Part shown: positions 1-8,757 of the stretch, piece by piece | Layout of the letters: each line of letters starts with the position of its first letter | Position numbering within the stretch: position 1 is the first letter of the stretch | Source: Anaerolineae bacterium | GTDB lineage: Bacteria > Chloroflexota > Anaerolineae > Aggregatilineales > J027 | Direction of reading: 5' to 3' | NCBI GenBank assembly: GCA_021463865.1 | Contig: JAJTXY010000008.1 | Coordinates: 62,001-126,000 of the forward strand | Length of the DNA stretch: 64,000 nucleotides | The notes under the pieces: model-generated | Databases searched by the model: none | What the model was told of the DNA's origin: nothing | The model's input: only the letters and a program-made list of their open reading frames with translations | Made by a program: the position numbers and the translations under genes

Positions 1-855
1 CGCTTCTTCTGGTTGGGATGCCACTGGTTTGGCTGTGGATGGCGTCGGTTCTTCTTTTAGCACGGCCTCCAGCGCATCCGCCATTTCTTTGGCGGTGGCA
101 AACCGAGCCGCAGGTTTCTTTTCCAAAGCCCGCAAAATGGCATTTTCCAATGTCACCGGAATCCCCGGCATAATTTGACTGGGCGGGGTAGCAGCTTTCT
201 TGACCTGTTGCAGCAAGATACTGCCAATATCATCCGCATCAAAGGGCAGTATCCCTGTAACCATCTCATACAAGACAATCCCGGTGGAATAGAGGTCGGT
301 GCGACGATCCAACGGATGCCCCTGTGCCTGTTCGGGCGACAGATAGGCTGGTGTTCCAATGACTGTGCCAGCGGCGGTTAGGCGTTTAAATTCTCCGTCA
401 CTGGGAATCGCCAAGCCAAAATCCATGATCTTGACTTGACCATTGGGCAGAATGTAGATATTGGCGGGTTTGATGTCGCGGTGAATAAAACCCGTGTTAT
501 GGGCGTAATCCAGCGCCAAACAAATCTGCTTGCCAATTTCAGCCACCTGACGGGGATCGGCAGGGATTAGATTGTGCAGCGGTTGCCCATTGATGTACTC
601 GACCACCAGATAATGGTATTCGCGGTCTTTATCTACATCATAGATCGCCATAATGCCCGGATGATTCAGTTGGGCTGCCGAGAGGGCCTCACGTTCAAAC
701 CGTTTACGTGTGGTCTCATTAACATGCGGCATCAACACTTTGATGGCTACAGTACGCTGCAACCGCAGATCTTTGGCGCGATAAACAATGGCGGTTGCGC
801 CTTCCCCCAATAATTCTTCAACCTGATAACGTTCGCCTAATATTCGACCAATCAT
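1..855 (-). CDS. Serine/threonine protein kinase, 3' end beyond window
   Basis: Hanks-type Ser/Thr kinase that would phosphorylate protein Ser/Thr residues in the cytoplasm. The 285 visible residues hold the whole kinase domain: glycine loop LGEGATAIVYRA (about residue 14), VAIKVL lysine, HRDIKPAN catalytic loop (about 126), DFG (about 143) and a GTPAYLSPEQ activation segment. A Pro/Thr/Glu-rich juxtamembrane stretch begins near residue 265 and runs off the window, so a membrane segment and a sensor domain are probably missing from view. The ATG at 855 reads MIGRILGERYQVEELLGEGA, the usual kinase start. It lies 77 nt downstream of the GAF gene and is probably the last visible member of the operon starting at 3140. 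The kinase call is firm; the substrate is unknown. Confidence 0.93.
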   Translation of the reverse strand, partial: MIGRILGERYQVEELLGEGATAIVYRAKDLRLQRTVAIKVLMPHVNETTRKRFEREALSAAQLNHPGIMAIYDVDKDREYHYLVVEYINGQPLHNLIPADPRQVAEIGKQICLALDYAHNTGFIHRDIKPANIYILPNGQVKIMDFGLAIPSDGEFKRLTAAGTVIGTPAYLSPEQAQGHPLDRRTDLYSTGIVLYEMVTGILPFDADDIGSILLQQVKKAATPPSQIMPGIPVTLENAILRALEKKPAARFATAKEMADALEAVLKEEPTPSTAKPVASQPEEA

Positions 856-932
856 AGAATTCCTCGGCGGCACAACCCATAAATAACTTTTCAAAAGTGT
901 ACTGAGTATAAGGTCGCTACGCAAGCGATTGA

Positions 933-1529
933 TTAGGTATGGGTCTCAAATTTCTTGGCGTTATGCAGTGCCAATGCGGATTGGTCGGCAAGACTGGACA
1001 CCACATTTAAATGTGCCCGTGAATAGCGCCCGATGGCTCGTTTACCATCTACATATAACAACCCAATCACTTCACCCCGAACCAGCAACGGGGAACACAT
1101 GACCGTGCGTAATTGCAATTGTTGAACACTGATATTATTTTTCAGCGACTCATCAGTTTGGGCGTCCGGCACTACGACTGCTCCGCCTTTTTCAAGTGTC
1201 TTTTCAATCACACCGCTCGAGGGGGTAAAAAGCTCCGCCGGAATATATTGGTGATTGCTATCACGCCCCATCTTATAACGCATCGCCCCGTCATCATCCG
1301 TCATCATCAAAAAGGCCCGATCACCATCGGCAAACGCAACCATGCTGTCCAAGACAAATGTAATCAATTCGCGTGTATCCCGAATATTGTGAATCGTTTT
1401 GGTGACTTCCAAGAGCATTTGCAGCGCCAGCAACTCATTAATATCCCGGCGCTCTTCTGTCCACGTTATGGCTTGATGGACTTCTTCCAAAATACGATCT
1501 ACGTCTTTTAAGCGGTCATCATTTGACAT
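933..1529 (-). CDS. GAF-domain protein
   Basis: A 198-residue soluble protein. Residues about 35-190 have the GAF pattern: MLLEVTKTIHNIRDTRELI, then FVLDSMVAFADGDRAFLM, a variable ligand pocket and LLVRGEVIGLLYVDG. GAF domains bind small ligands or act as dimerising sensor modules. No output domain (kinase, GGDEF, HTH) is attached, so it probably works in trans, perhaps with the kinase encoded next. The ATG at 1529 has a strong GGAGG about 9 nt upstream. It lies 4 nt after the methyltransferase gene. The ligand cannot be told from sequence. Confidence 0.85.
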   Translation of the reverse strand: MSNDDRLKDVDRILEEVHQAITWTEERRDINELLALQMLLEVTKTIHNIRDTRELITFVLDSMVAFADGDRAFLMMTDDDGAMRYKMGRDSNHQYIPAELFTPSSGVIEKTLEKGGAVVVPDAQTDESLKNNISVQQLQLRTVMCSPLLVRGEVIGLLYVDGKRAIGRYSRAHLNVVSSLADQSALALHNAKKFETHT

Positions 1530-1533
1530 GACA

Positions 1534-2163
1534 TTATCCTCCGCGTTTTATCCCTCTGGCATACAGGGCCAACCCTACCCCAACTCGTTCACGGGTTTCG
1601 GTTAGTTGCAGTCCCACTTTTTGGAATAGTTCCGCAATCTGTTTGGGCGACCAGCGTACTTTGGCCTCAGCGATCTCACCCCAATGAATAAAATTCTCGC
1701 GGGCAAATCCGGTTAATCCTCGCTCATCGGCCAATGCTGTCGCGCTGGCGATGGTCATTTGAGGAGACGGATTTAACATCACGAATGTTCCGCCCGTCCT
1801 CAGCATTCGAACCATTTCCCGTAGGGCGGGCAGCGCCTCATCCAATAAATATAGCACGTTGGTCGCGGTCACTACCTCGAATTGTTCGGTTTGGAACGGC
1901 AGTTGATAGACGCTGCCACAGACAAAAACTTCCCCAATAGCTTGATAGTCGAGCGCATGGGCCATCAATAAGGGGTCGGCATCTACACCAAACGCCTCGG
2001 CTTGATACTGCTCCCGAAACATTTTGACCAATGCCCCCGGCCCAGTCCCCACATCCAACACCCGTGATTTGGTTGGGGGCGCGACAAATCGGGCGAAACT
2101 TTCCAGAATCGTGGCCCACCCGGTTTGGGTCTGCATCGAAATGTAGTAATCACCCTGATCCAT
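1534..2163 (-). CDS. Class I SAM-dependent methyltransferase
   Basis: A 209-residue methyltransferase of the UbiE/Methyltransf_11 type. Motif I is VLDVGTGPGALV (about residue 37), followed by an acidic VDADP motif II, then FEVVTATNVLYLLDEA and a LRTGGTFVMLNPS motif, the classic Rossmann order. It would transfer a methyl group from S-adenosylmethionine to an unknown small molecule. The start is placed at ATG 2163 because it has GAGGAG about 5 nt upstream and shares one base with the preceding stop (TGATG), a sign of translational coupling. A TTG three bases earlier is possible but less likely. Confidence 0.85.
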   Translation of the reverse strand: MDQGDYYISMQTQTGWATILESFARFVAPPTKSRVLDVGTGPGALVKMFREQYQAEAFGVDADPLLMAHALDYQAIGEVFVCGSVYQLPFQTEQFEVVTATNVLYLLDEALPALREMVRMLRTGGTFVMLNPSPQMTIASATALADERGLTGFARENFIHWGEIAEAKVRWSPKQIAELFQKVGLQLTETRERVGVGLALYARGIKRGG

Positions 2164-3140
2164 CAATACTCCTCACGCGCCAACTGAGTGAAGGCCCGAA
2201 TCCCGATTAACACCGATACCACTGGCAACCAGACCGCTCCAAAAAATACTAAGAGGCCGAATAAAATCGTGGTCTGAATGGGGTTATCGCTTTCTTGTGG
2301 CAAATGATACCCTGCCCACCCCATCAACATAAATGCGATAAGCATGTATATCCAGCCATAGAGCAGTGGCTGTTGGGGGGGATTCAGCAACCGCAGCCAA
2401 TTTTCCTTATGGGTCTGCCGCGTAAACCATAAGATGAGGACAATCATGGTGATAATCATGGCTACCAATGCTGTCCCAACACCGGGGATGCTTCCATCCG
2501 CCAAACGCAGCACCAACGTAACCCCCAAGATGCCGCCTGCCGCTGCCCATTCATATGGTTCAAGCAGCCAATCTTGAAAGGACATTTTTTTGGGTGGGGG
2601 CACCACAAACAATACCAGAAGATTCCCCAACAAGGCGATCACCACCGCAGGCAGCGCTACATCTAAACTAGGTACAGCCTGTTGGACATGTTCAAGTTCA
2701 GGATACCCCCGTACCCAAATACCCCAACCAAGACCCACTAATGCCGCCAACCCCACCAGCCATGCCGAGGCAGGGCGGGCCGTGCTCAGATAGAGAAATG
2801 AGCCAAACGCCAATAAAAACATGACCGTCTCAAGCCCAGTGCCATAAAACACAAGGCTAATCGGCAGATTATCAAAGAGGCGGGCAGAAATGAGGGCACT
2901 TTCCGTTAAACCAAAAATCCCGGCGACCAGCAGCAGACCCAAGACATCTTGAATATGCCAGCGCACGATAAGGTCTAACAAAATCGCCGCCATTGCAAAA
3001 TAGAGACCGATAAGCGCTATCCAATCGAAAGCGTCGTATTGACTTGCGTGCTGCCATGCCACCAGTTCACCAAATACCAGCAGCAAGAGTCCAAAGCCCA
3101 CGCGGGGAATCCAAGTGAGTAGTCGTTGTCGGTTTAGCAT
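2163..3140 (-). CDS. Polytopic membrane protein of unknown function
   Basis: A 325-residue integral membrane protein with about ten hydrophobic helices spread over its full length. One cytoplasmic stretch sits near the middle (PPPKKMSFQDWLLEPYEW) and another near TRQTHKENWLRLLN. I recognise no catalytic or transporter motif. It is the first gene of the run ending in the kinase at 855 and overlaps the methyltransferase by one base. A good promoter lies so close to the ATG that its mRNA may have almost no leader. Unknown function. Confidence 0.8.
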   Translation of the reverse strand: MLNRQRLLTWIPRVGFGLLLLVFGELVAWQHASQYDAFDWIALIGLYFAMAAILLDLIVRWHIQDVLGLLLVAGIFGLTESALISARLFDNLPISLVFYGTGLETVMFLLAFGSFLYLSTARPASAWLVGLAALVGLGWGIWVRGYPELEHVQQAVPSLDVALPAVVIALLGNLLVLFVVPPPKKMSFQDWLLEPYEWAAAGGILGVTLVLRLADGSIPGVGTALVAMIITMIVLILWFTRQTHKENWLRLLNPPQQPLLYGWIYMLIAFMLMGWAGYHLPQESDNPIQTTILFGLLVFFGAVWLPVVSVLIGIRAFTQLAREEY

Positions 3141-3147
3141 GGCAGAG

Positions 3148-3177
3148 ATTATAAAGTGCTTTCTTATAGACTGCGAA
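3148..3177 (-). promoter_or_regulatory. Sigma-70-type promoter for the 3140-to-1 operon, possibly leaderless
   Basis: On the minus strand there is TTCGCA, an 18-nt spacer and a perfect TATAAT (plus positions 3153-3148). Transcription would start about 7 nt beyond the -10, at or next to the ATG at 3140, leaving no room for a ribosome binding site. Confidence 0.55.
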
Positions 3178-3204
3178 AAGAAAAGTACAGAAAAAGAACA
3201 TGCG

Positions 3205-3233
3205 TTGATGTTGCCCTAGACTACGAGTATACT
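3205..3233 (+). promoter_or_regulatory. Sigma-70-type promoter for the J-domain gene
   Basis: TTGATG (3205-3210), a 17-nt spacer and TATACT (3228-3233). The predicted start near 3240 lies downstream of the TTG at 3235, which rules out that upstream start and supports translation from the ATG at 3277. It diverges from the minus-strand promoter at 3148-3177. Confidence 0.6.
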
Positions 3234-3276
3234 TTTGAGATACACGACGGGCAAAATACGCAAGCGAGTTTGGCAT

Positions 3277-4218
3277 ATGAAGTATATGGACTATTATAAA
3301 ATCCTTGGGGTGGCACGCGAGGCGGATGAAAAAGAAATCAAAAAAGCCTATCGCCAACTCGCCCGCCAATATCACCCAGATATGAATCCCAACAACGAAC
3401 AAGCCGCCGAACGTTTTAAGGAAATTAACGAAGCCTATCAGGTTCTGAGCGACCCCGAAAAACGCGCCCGTTATGACCAGCTTGGCCCCAATTTCCATCT
3501 GCGTACAACGGGTACGGCAGCGGGTTTTGATTGGGGGCGATGGGCCAGAAGCACAAGTCCAAGCTCTACTCCACAGCAGAAACGCCGAACGACCCGCATT
3601 GAATATGATAACAGCGGTGCGAGTGGGGGTCTTTTTTCCGATTTTTTCAATGCCATTTTTGGCGAAGGCACCCGCCCCAACGAAACCACCAATAAGCAAC
3701 CCATTCGTGGCAAAGATATTGAAGTCACCGTCGCCGTCAGTCTTGAAGAAGCCTATCACGGCACCAAGCGGCAGGTGAATCAGGGCAATCGCCAATTTAC
3801 CGCCCATATCCCACGTGGCGCACGCACGGGCACAAAAGTGCGTTTTGCTGGGCAGGGCGAACGGGGTTATGCCGGGGGAGAGGCAGGTGACCTCTATATC
3901 GTCGTCGCGGTTGATCCTCATCCTACCTTTGACCGGGATGGGGATGATCTTTCGATTGATCTCAAAGTGCCGCTGTATACCGCCATTTTTGGGGGAGATG
4001 TCCGCGTCACCACCATGAATGGGGATGTCAAATTGCGGATTCCCCCCGGAGCACAATCCGGACAGCGGATTCGGCTGCAAGGCAAGGGAATGCCAACCCT
4101 ACGTGATAAAGACCAGTTTGGTGACTTTTATGTAAGGGTGATGGTGCAGATACCGACCAATCTAAGTAACGAAGAATTGGAGTTATTTGAACAACTCCGC
4201 GAATTGCGACCAGAATAG
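3277..4218 (+). CDS. DnaJ-type co-chaperone, class B (CbpA-like)
   Basis: A 313-residue J-domain protein that would stimulate DnaK ATPase and deliver clients. The J domain (residues about 4-70) reads [20 protein letters not shown] and carries the essential HPD in YHPDMNPN. A Gly/Phe-poor linker follows, then the two C-terminal beta domains ([40 protein letters not shown]). The four CxxCxGxG zinc repeats of class A DnaJ are absent, hence class B. The ATG at 3277 is chosen because the promoter at 3205-3233 starts transcription near 3240. The HtrA-like protease follows 16 nt downstream, so the two form a protein quality-control pair. Confidence 0.93.
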   Translation: MKYMDYYKILGVAREADEKEIKKAYRQLARQYHPDMNPNNEQAAERFKEINEAYQVLSDPEKRARYDQLGPNFHLRTTGTAAGFDWGRWARSTSPSSTPQQKRRTTRIEYDNSGASGGLFSDFFNAIFGEGTRPNETTNKQPIRGKDIEVTVAVSLEEAYHGTKRQVNQGNRQFTAHIPRGARTGTKVRFAGQGERGYAGGEAGDLYIVVAVDPHPTFDRDGDDLSIDLKVPLYTAIFGGDVRVTTMNGDVKLRIPPGAQSGQRIRLQGKGMPTLRDKDQFGDFYVRVMVQIPTNLSNEELELFEQLRELRPE

Positions 4219-4234
4219 TTTGGGAGATAACCCC

Positions 4235-5488
4235 TTGCGAAAATATGTACTCGGCCTGACCCTGCTCCTGCTGATTTCAAGCCTCGCTGCTTGCAACCTT
4301 AAAGACGAATCGGATTCATCCGACGACTCGGATGCCGAGCGTATCAACCCAAATACACAGGGCACGGATGTTTTGACGAATAATCGCCAGATCACGCCGC
4401 TGATTGCGCTACCCCAACAAGCCGCAACCCCTACACTGGTTCCCGTTTCGGTCATTGAAGAAGCCCGCGCCGACGACCTCGTTTTCATCAATATCTACCA
4501 GCGCGTCAATCCGGCAGTGGTCAATATTGAAGTCAGCGGGCCGTTTTCCTCCGATGGGGCATTGGACGCCAGTGGGTCGGGTTTTGTCATTGACGTAGAA
4601 GGACACATTGTCACCAACGCGCATGTGGTCGAGGAGGCCAACGAAATCTTGGTGACGTTTTCGGATGGCTTTGTTACAACAGCCCAGTTGATCGGCATTG
4701 ATAATTACAGTGACATCGCCGTCATCAAGGTGGAGGTGGAAGCCTCACGGCTGCTGCCAGTTGAATTTGGCGACAGTAACCAATTACTGGTTGGGGAACG
4801 GGTCGTCGCTATCGGCAATCCCTTTGGCCTTGAAAGCAGCATGACCGTCGGTATCATCAGTGCGCTGGGTCGTGCCCTGCCTTCCGAGCGCCTGATTACA
4901 GGTAATTTAAGCACCCCCGGTGTCTACAATAACCCTTCCATTATCCAAGTGGATGCCACCGTCAATCCGGGTAATTCCGGCGGGCCAATTCTTGACATGG
5001 AAGGCCGTGTGATCGGCGTCGCTACTGCTATCCGTACTGACACAGGCGTTTTTCAAGGGGTGGCGTTTGCCGTTCCGATCAATACCGTACAGCGTGTGGT
5101 ACCCCAACTGATTGAATCCGGCAGCGTAGCCTATCCGTGGCTAGGTGTCCGCACCGATCCCGATTTTACGGTTGGGCAGTTGGCTGAACCGCTGGGTTTG
5201 CCCGTTCAAGCCGGGATTCTCATCCGCGATACCTTGCCGGATTCGCCCGCCGACCAAGCGGGGCTGCGTGGGGGCACAGAAGATGTGCTGTATCGCGGTG
5301 CAAATGTGCGCGTCGGTGGGGACATCATCGTGGCAATCAATGGCGTTTTTGTCAACGACCTTGATGAACTGCTGGCCTATCTGGTAGAAAATACCAAACC
5401 CGGTGATGAAATTACCCTGACAGTGGTGCGGGGCGGACAGACCCTTGAGGTTGAGGTCACACTTGGCACACGCGACGGCGGCGATTAA
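4235..5488 (+). CDS. HtrA/DegP-family serine protease, lipoprotein
   Basis: A 417-residue trypsin-like protease with one PDZ domain, expected to degrade misfolded proteins outside the cytoplasmic membrane. The start is taken as TTG 4235, because GGGAG lies 8 nt upstream and the product then begins with a clean lipoprotein signal, RKYVLGLTLLLLISSLAAC, with the lipobox cysteine near residue 20. The catalytic triad is visible: His in TNAHVVEE (about 129), Asp in YSDIAVIKV (about 160) and Ser in NPGNSGGPIL (about 247). The PDZ spans about 305-410. An in-frame ATG at 4187 would overlap dnaJ and bury the signal peptide, so I reject it. Confidence 0.93.
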   Translation: MRKYVLGLTLLLLISSLAACNLKDESDSSDDSDAERINPNTQGTDVLTNNRQITPLIALPQQAATPTLVPVSVIEEARADDLVFINIYQRVNPAVVNIEVSGPFSSDGALDASGSGFVIDVEGHIVTNAHVVEEANEILVTFSDGFVTTAQLIGIDNYSDIAVIKVEVEASRLLPVEFGDSNQLLVGERVVAIGNPFGLESSMTVGIISALGRALPSERLITGNLSTPGVYNNPSIIQVDATVNPGNSGGPILDMEGRVIGVATAIRTDTGVFQGVAFAVPINTVQRVVPQLIESGSVAYPWLGVRTDPDFTVGQLAEPLGLPVQAGILIRDTLPDSPADQAGLRGGTEDVLYRGANVRVGGDIIVAINGVFVNDLDELLAYLVENTKPGDEITLTVVRGGQTLEVEVTLGTRDGGD

Positions 5489-5569
5489 CGATTAACGGAA
5501 ATAGATCGAGAATGACACGGGGCTAAAGCCACCGTGCTGAATCTAGCTAAAAAAACAGGTCAATCAAAG

Positions 5570-6427
5570 ATGGAATTTGCTACAAGCAACCGGCCAACCC
5601 ATATCCTCCCCCGCCTCAAAATCAACACGGATTTGGCGCGTAGAATTTTGGTCGGCTTTATCCGCGACGAAATTCATAAAAATGGCTTTAAGCGGGCGGT
5701 GATTGCCCTGAGTGGGGGGATTGATTCGGCGTTGAGTGCTTTTTTGTCAGTAGAAGCATTGGGGGCAGAAAACGTCCTAGCGGTGCGGATGCCCTATCGC
5801 ACCTCATCCCCCGGTAGCTTGAGTGATGCCGAGGCCGTGATTGAGCAGTTAAATATTCCGTACCTGACCATTGAAATTACCCCGATGGTCGAGCCATTGT
5901 TTGACAATTTCCCCGATATGTCCCCGCTGCGGAAGGGCAATATCATGGCCCGCCAGCGCATGATTGTGCTGTATGACCAGTCAGCGGCATTTGGCGGCTT
6001 GGCGATGGGGACAAGCAATAAAACCGAATTTTTGCTCGGCTATTCGACCATTTATGGCGACAGTGGAGTAGCGATTCAACCGATTGCCGATCTCTACAAA
6101 AATCAAGTGCGTCAGTTGGCCGCCGCGCTCGATGTGCCCCGTTCGGTGATTGAAAAACCCCCATCCGCCGATTTGTGGGAGGGCCAAACCGATGAGGGTG
6201 AGCTTGGCTTCACGTATGACATGGTTGATCAATTATTATATTTATTGGTAGATGAACGTTACAGTGTAGAAGAATGCGCCGCTGAAGGATTTGATTTGGA
6301 TTTTGCCGAGAAGGTGTGGCGGCAGGTTAAACGCAACCATTACAAACGCACGATGCCCAACGTTGCCAAACTTAGTCGGCGTTCCATCGGGCATGACTTT
6401 TTATATCTACGTGATTGGACGGGCTAA
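5570..6427 (+). CDS. nadE: NAD(+) synthase, ammonia-type
   Basis: Catalyses the last step of NAD synthesis, adenylation and amidation of nicotinate adenine dinucleotide. The 285 residues contain the ATP-pyrophosphatase P-loop ALSGGIDSALSAF (about residue 45), the MGTSNKTEFLLGYSTIYGD segment and QPIADLYKNQVRQLA. The N-terminal nitrilase/glutaminase domain of the large form is missing, so ammonia is the likely nitrogen donor. The start could instead be GTG 5534 (12 residues longer); neither has a strong Shine-Dalgarno. Its TAA overlaps the stop of the convergent Tat-like gene by four bases. Confidence 0.93.
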   Translation: MEFATSNRPTHILPRLKINTDLARRILVGFIRDEIHKNGFKRAVIALSGGIDSALSAFLSVEALGAENVLAVRMPYRTSSPGSLSDAEAVIEQLNIPYLTIEITPMVEPLFDNFPDMSPLRKGNIMARQRMIVLYDQSAAFGGLAMGTSNKTEFLLGYSTIYGDSGVAIQPIADLYKNQVRQLAAALDVPRSVIEKPPSADLWEGQTDEGELGFTYDMVDQLLYLLVDERYSVEECAAEGFDLDFAEKVWRQVKRNHYKRTMPNVAKLSRRSIGHDFLYLRDWTG

Positions 6428-6852
6428 TTGGGATCATCCCCCGCAGGTTTCCATGCTGTATAACGGTCTTCAGAAGGTGGATTTTCGGGAGTCGTTGGCT
6501 CCGTGCCATTGGTTTTCTCAATTTCTTTTTTGGCCTTTGCTGCCAATTTCGCTGGGTCTAAGATGATGTCGCTTGTGCCGATGCTCTGGCGCACCAGATT
6601 GGTCGGGGATGAGACGCGCTGAATATCAGCCGTTGTTTTGCGAATCTCTTGGGCAACCTTTACCAATTCTTCGCCCTCCGGCCCAATGTCAGCTTTGACG
6701 TCGTTCCACATTTTCTGCCATGCCAGTTGAAATTGCCGCAAATATTTACCTGCTTCCCGTGCCCATGCTGCACTGCGGCGCGGCCCTGCCACGATCATAA
6801 TGACCACCGCAATGACAATCATCTCCCCTGCGCCAATACCCAAAATATCCAT
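6424..6852 (-). CDS. TatA/TatB-family twin-arginine translocase subunit
   Basis: A 142-residue protein with the Tat A/B/E plan: a short N-terminus, one membrane helix (EMIVIAVVIMIVAGPRRSAA), a hinge at GP and an amphipathic helix AAWAREAGKYLRQFQLAWQK, followed by a charged tail. The long tail favours TatB-like over TatA, but I cannot settle this. It would take part in exporting folded proteins bearing RR signal peptides. No tatC is in the window. It lies 18 nt downstream of cdsA on the same strand. Confidence 0.8.
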   Translation of the reverse strand: MDILGIGAGEMIVIAVVIMIVAGPRRSAAWAREAGKYLRQFQLAWQKMWNDVKADIGPEGEELVKVAQEIRKTTADIQRVSSPTNLVRQSIGTSDIILDPAKLAAKAKKEIEKTNGTEPTTPENPPSEDRYTAWKPAGDDPN

Positions 6853-6870
6853 AGCTGCCGCTCACTTACC

Positions 6871-7542
6871 CTATCTGAACAATAGCACCACCAGCGCCGT
6901 CACCAACAAGGTGGCGATCACGCTGTCAATTCGGTCAAGTATCCCGCCATGTCCGGGAAAAAGGGTGCCAGAATCCTTCACATTAAATCGTCGTTTGAGT
7001 TTCGACTCTAGTAAATCACCCAACACGGCTGCAATCGGGAGCAGCACCGCCAGCAGAATCATCGCGCCATCAATCGCAAGCTCAAACACCAGCGCTAGTA
7101 TCAACACCAAGATAGAACCACTGATACATCCCCCAACAGCACCTTCCCACGTTTTTTTGGGGGAAATCTGGGGGGCCATTTTGTGTTTGCCAATGGCCTT
7201 GCCAACAAACAGGGCCATTGAATCGGTGACCCATGTGGTCAGCAGTACCAATATAAACCACTTAAGGCCGTCCGGTTGACCGCGCAGCCACAGCGCCATA
7301 ATCAGCGGCACACCCAAATAGGCAATTCCAAACAGCGCGTTGTTCAGCATCGAACTGGGTTCATGCTGCACCAACCGGACATATTCATAGGTCGCCCCGG
7401 CCAAAAGGACAAGAATCAACAGGGCAGTGGTGGCCCAACTTAGGATAATTAGGCCAAGCGCAATGGGTATCGCCACGACTGCGGTCAAAATTCGCAGTTG
7501 CATGTTTTGGTCAAGAAAAGAATGGGATGTTGTTGAACTCAT
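6871..7542 (-). CDS. cdsA: Phosphatidate cytidylyltransferase
   Basis: Makes CDP-diacylglycerol from phosphatidate and CTP, feeding all phospholipid synthesis. A 223-residue membrane protein with about seven helices and the family signature near the C-terminus: KMAPQISPKKTWEGAVGG, then GDLLESKLKRRFNVKDSG and FPGHGGILDRIDS. I start it at ATG 7542 because a promoter at 7592-7620 places the transcript start near 7585, ruling out the GTG at 7587. ATG 7503 is also possible. None of the starts has a clear Shine-Dalgarno. Confidence 0.93.
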   Translation of the reverse strand: MSSTTSHSFLDQNMQLRILTAVVAIPIALGLIILSWATTALLILVLLAGATYEYVRLVQHEPSSMLNNALFGIAYLGVPLIMALWLRGQPDGLKWFILVLLTTWVTDSMALFVGKAIGKHKMAPQISPKKTWEGAVGGCISGSILVLILALVFELAIDGAMILLAVLLPIAAVLGDLLESKLKRRFNVKDSGTLFPGHGGILDRIDSVIATLLVTALVVLLFR

Positions 7543-7591
7543 GATTTGCCAAACACGATTCAATATTTTTAGTGTGCCGAAATTCACTTCA

Positions 7592-7620
7592 AGTGTAACG
7601 GTTCAAAAACGGCTTGTAAA
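7592..7620 (-). promoter_or_regulatory. Sigma-70-type promoter upstream of cdsA
   Basis: On the minus strand there is TTTACA (7620-7615), a 17-nt spacer and TACACT (7597-7592). It lies between the end of the Thr/Pro-rich gene and cdsA and would give cdsA its own transcript. Confidence 0.45.
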
Positions 7621-7635
7621 CATCCCAAAATTTGC

Positions 7636-8754
7636 CTAAAACTCGTCGGGGGCATCCTCAAAATATTCCGGCGATTGCGTTGCATCCTGTGGGGCAAGTT
7701 CAACCAATTGTTCTTCATGCAGCAGGCGATTATTTAAAGATGCATACATTTCAGGACTCACGGTTCGGTCAACCGCATAACGCCAGCGATGTTTACCGAC
7801 CTCCCGCAGCACGGAACGGCAGTTATCACAGCGCACGGTGCGCCGGATTCGCAAAATGCCCAAGACCCGATTCGAGCGCTCCTCCATGTACAGCCGCCCT
7901 TCATAACACACCGGGCAATATTGAATGACAAACCCGCCAGCATAACGTTCGGCGGCGGCCTGACTGGTTGCAAACATCACAATATACCCGCCGATCAACC
8001 CGGTCAACACAATCCCAGCTAAGAAAATGAGTGGGGAAGTTCCCCCATTATCATCGGTACTGTCGTCAGCGGGTCGGCTGCTTTCAACCACTGCCGGAAC
8101 ACGGGTAGTGGTATGGGTCGCAGTTGGAGTCGGGGTTGCCGTGAGGGTTACTGTGGGAGTCGAAGTTGGCGTTTCGGTCACTGTCATGCTCGCTGTAATG
8201 GTGGGAGTAGGCGTGTGGGTCAAAGTCTCGGTAGGGCTGACCGTCACAGTAGGGGTATAGGTCGTTGTATCCGTTGGGCTGGGGGTAGAGGTAAGTGTAC
8301 TCATGCTCGATGGCACAATCACCTGCGTGACAATGGCGGTGTTGGTACTCGTCGCCGCAAGGGTCGCAGCGAAAAGGGTATTTGTTGGGAAAGGAGTAAA
8401 GGTGTCGCTGGCCCGTTGGGTGGCTGTAAAGCTGGAAGTTGGACTGGCGGTTTGAGTGCGCGTGCGGGTTGGTGTACTGGTACGAGTCATCGTTGCCGAA
8501 GGAGTACGAGTCGAAGTCGGCATACGGGTGCGCGTGCGGGTCGGCCCTCCAATCGTCGGCAGCCCTGTTGAAACCACTGTTGGCCGAATCAAGGTCGGCA
8601 CGATGGTTGGGGTGGGTGTCGGGGTAGCATCGCCCTGTGCTAAACTGTTGGGTGGGGCGATGAGTACCACACCAACAAAACCAATAACAAGACCGATGAT
8701 GAGTATCACCCATCGGATAGGGGTTGAAAGAATGTGATTCACGCTAGGCATCAT
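7636..8754 (-). CDS. Membrane-anchored Thr/Pro-rich protein
   Basis: A 372-residue protein with an N-terminal membrane segment (about 12-35, WVILIIGLVIGFVGVVLIA), then about 190 residues of Thr/Pro/Ser repeats (TPTPTPT and variants), a second membrane helix near residue 240 (SPLIFLAGIVLTGLIGGYIV) and a C-terminal domain. That domain holds CPVCYEGRLY and CDNCRS, probably a zinc-ribbon. The Thr/Pro region probably forms an extended surface stalk, possibly glycosylated. Its start lies 3 nt beyond the stop of the kinase-FGE gene, so the two are co-transcribed and may be partners. The function is not recognised. Confidence 0.75.
   Translation of the reverse strand: MMPSVNHILSTPIRWVILIIGLVIGFVGVVLIAPPNSLAQGDATPTPTPTIVPTLIRPTVVSTGLPTIGGPTRTRTRMPTSTRTPSATMTRTSTPTRTRTQTASPTSSFTATQRASDTFTPFPTNTLFAATLAATSTNTAIVTQVIVPSSMSTLTSTPSPTDTTTYTPTVTVSPTETLTHTPTPTITASMTVTETPTSTPTVTLTATPTPTATHTTTRVPAVVESSRPADDSTDDNGGTSPLIFLAGIVLTGLIGGYIVMFATSQAAAERYAGGFVIQYCPVCYEGRLYMEERSNRVLGILRIRRTVRCDNCRSVLREVGKHRWRYAVDRTVSPEMYASLNNRLLHEEQLVELAPQDATQSPEYFEDAPDEF
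8090..8610. repeat. Low-complexity coding repeat (Thr/Pro stalk)
   Basis: Irregular short repeats built on GT-rich units (plus-strand reading such as GTGGGAGTCG and GTTGGGGTGG) encode the TPTPT-like stalk of the gene at 7636-8754. The bias leaves several long open frames on both strands here. They are artefacts of composition, not genes. Confidence 0.7.
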
Positions 8755-8757
8755 CCG

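Noticed and set aside
3067-4080. Long open frame (337 codons) on the minus strand opposite the J-domain gene
   Set aside because: It lies antisense to a clear chaperone gene and has a Cys/Phe-rich composition with no family features. A compositional shadow.
8084-8713. Overlapping long open frames in the Thr/Pro repeat region
   Set aside because: Low-complexity GT-rich sequence leaves stops rare in every frame. Only the frame with signal and membrane segments makes a sensible protein.
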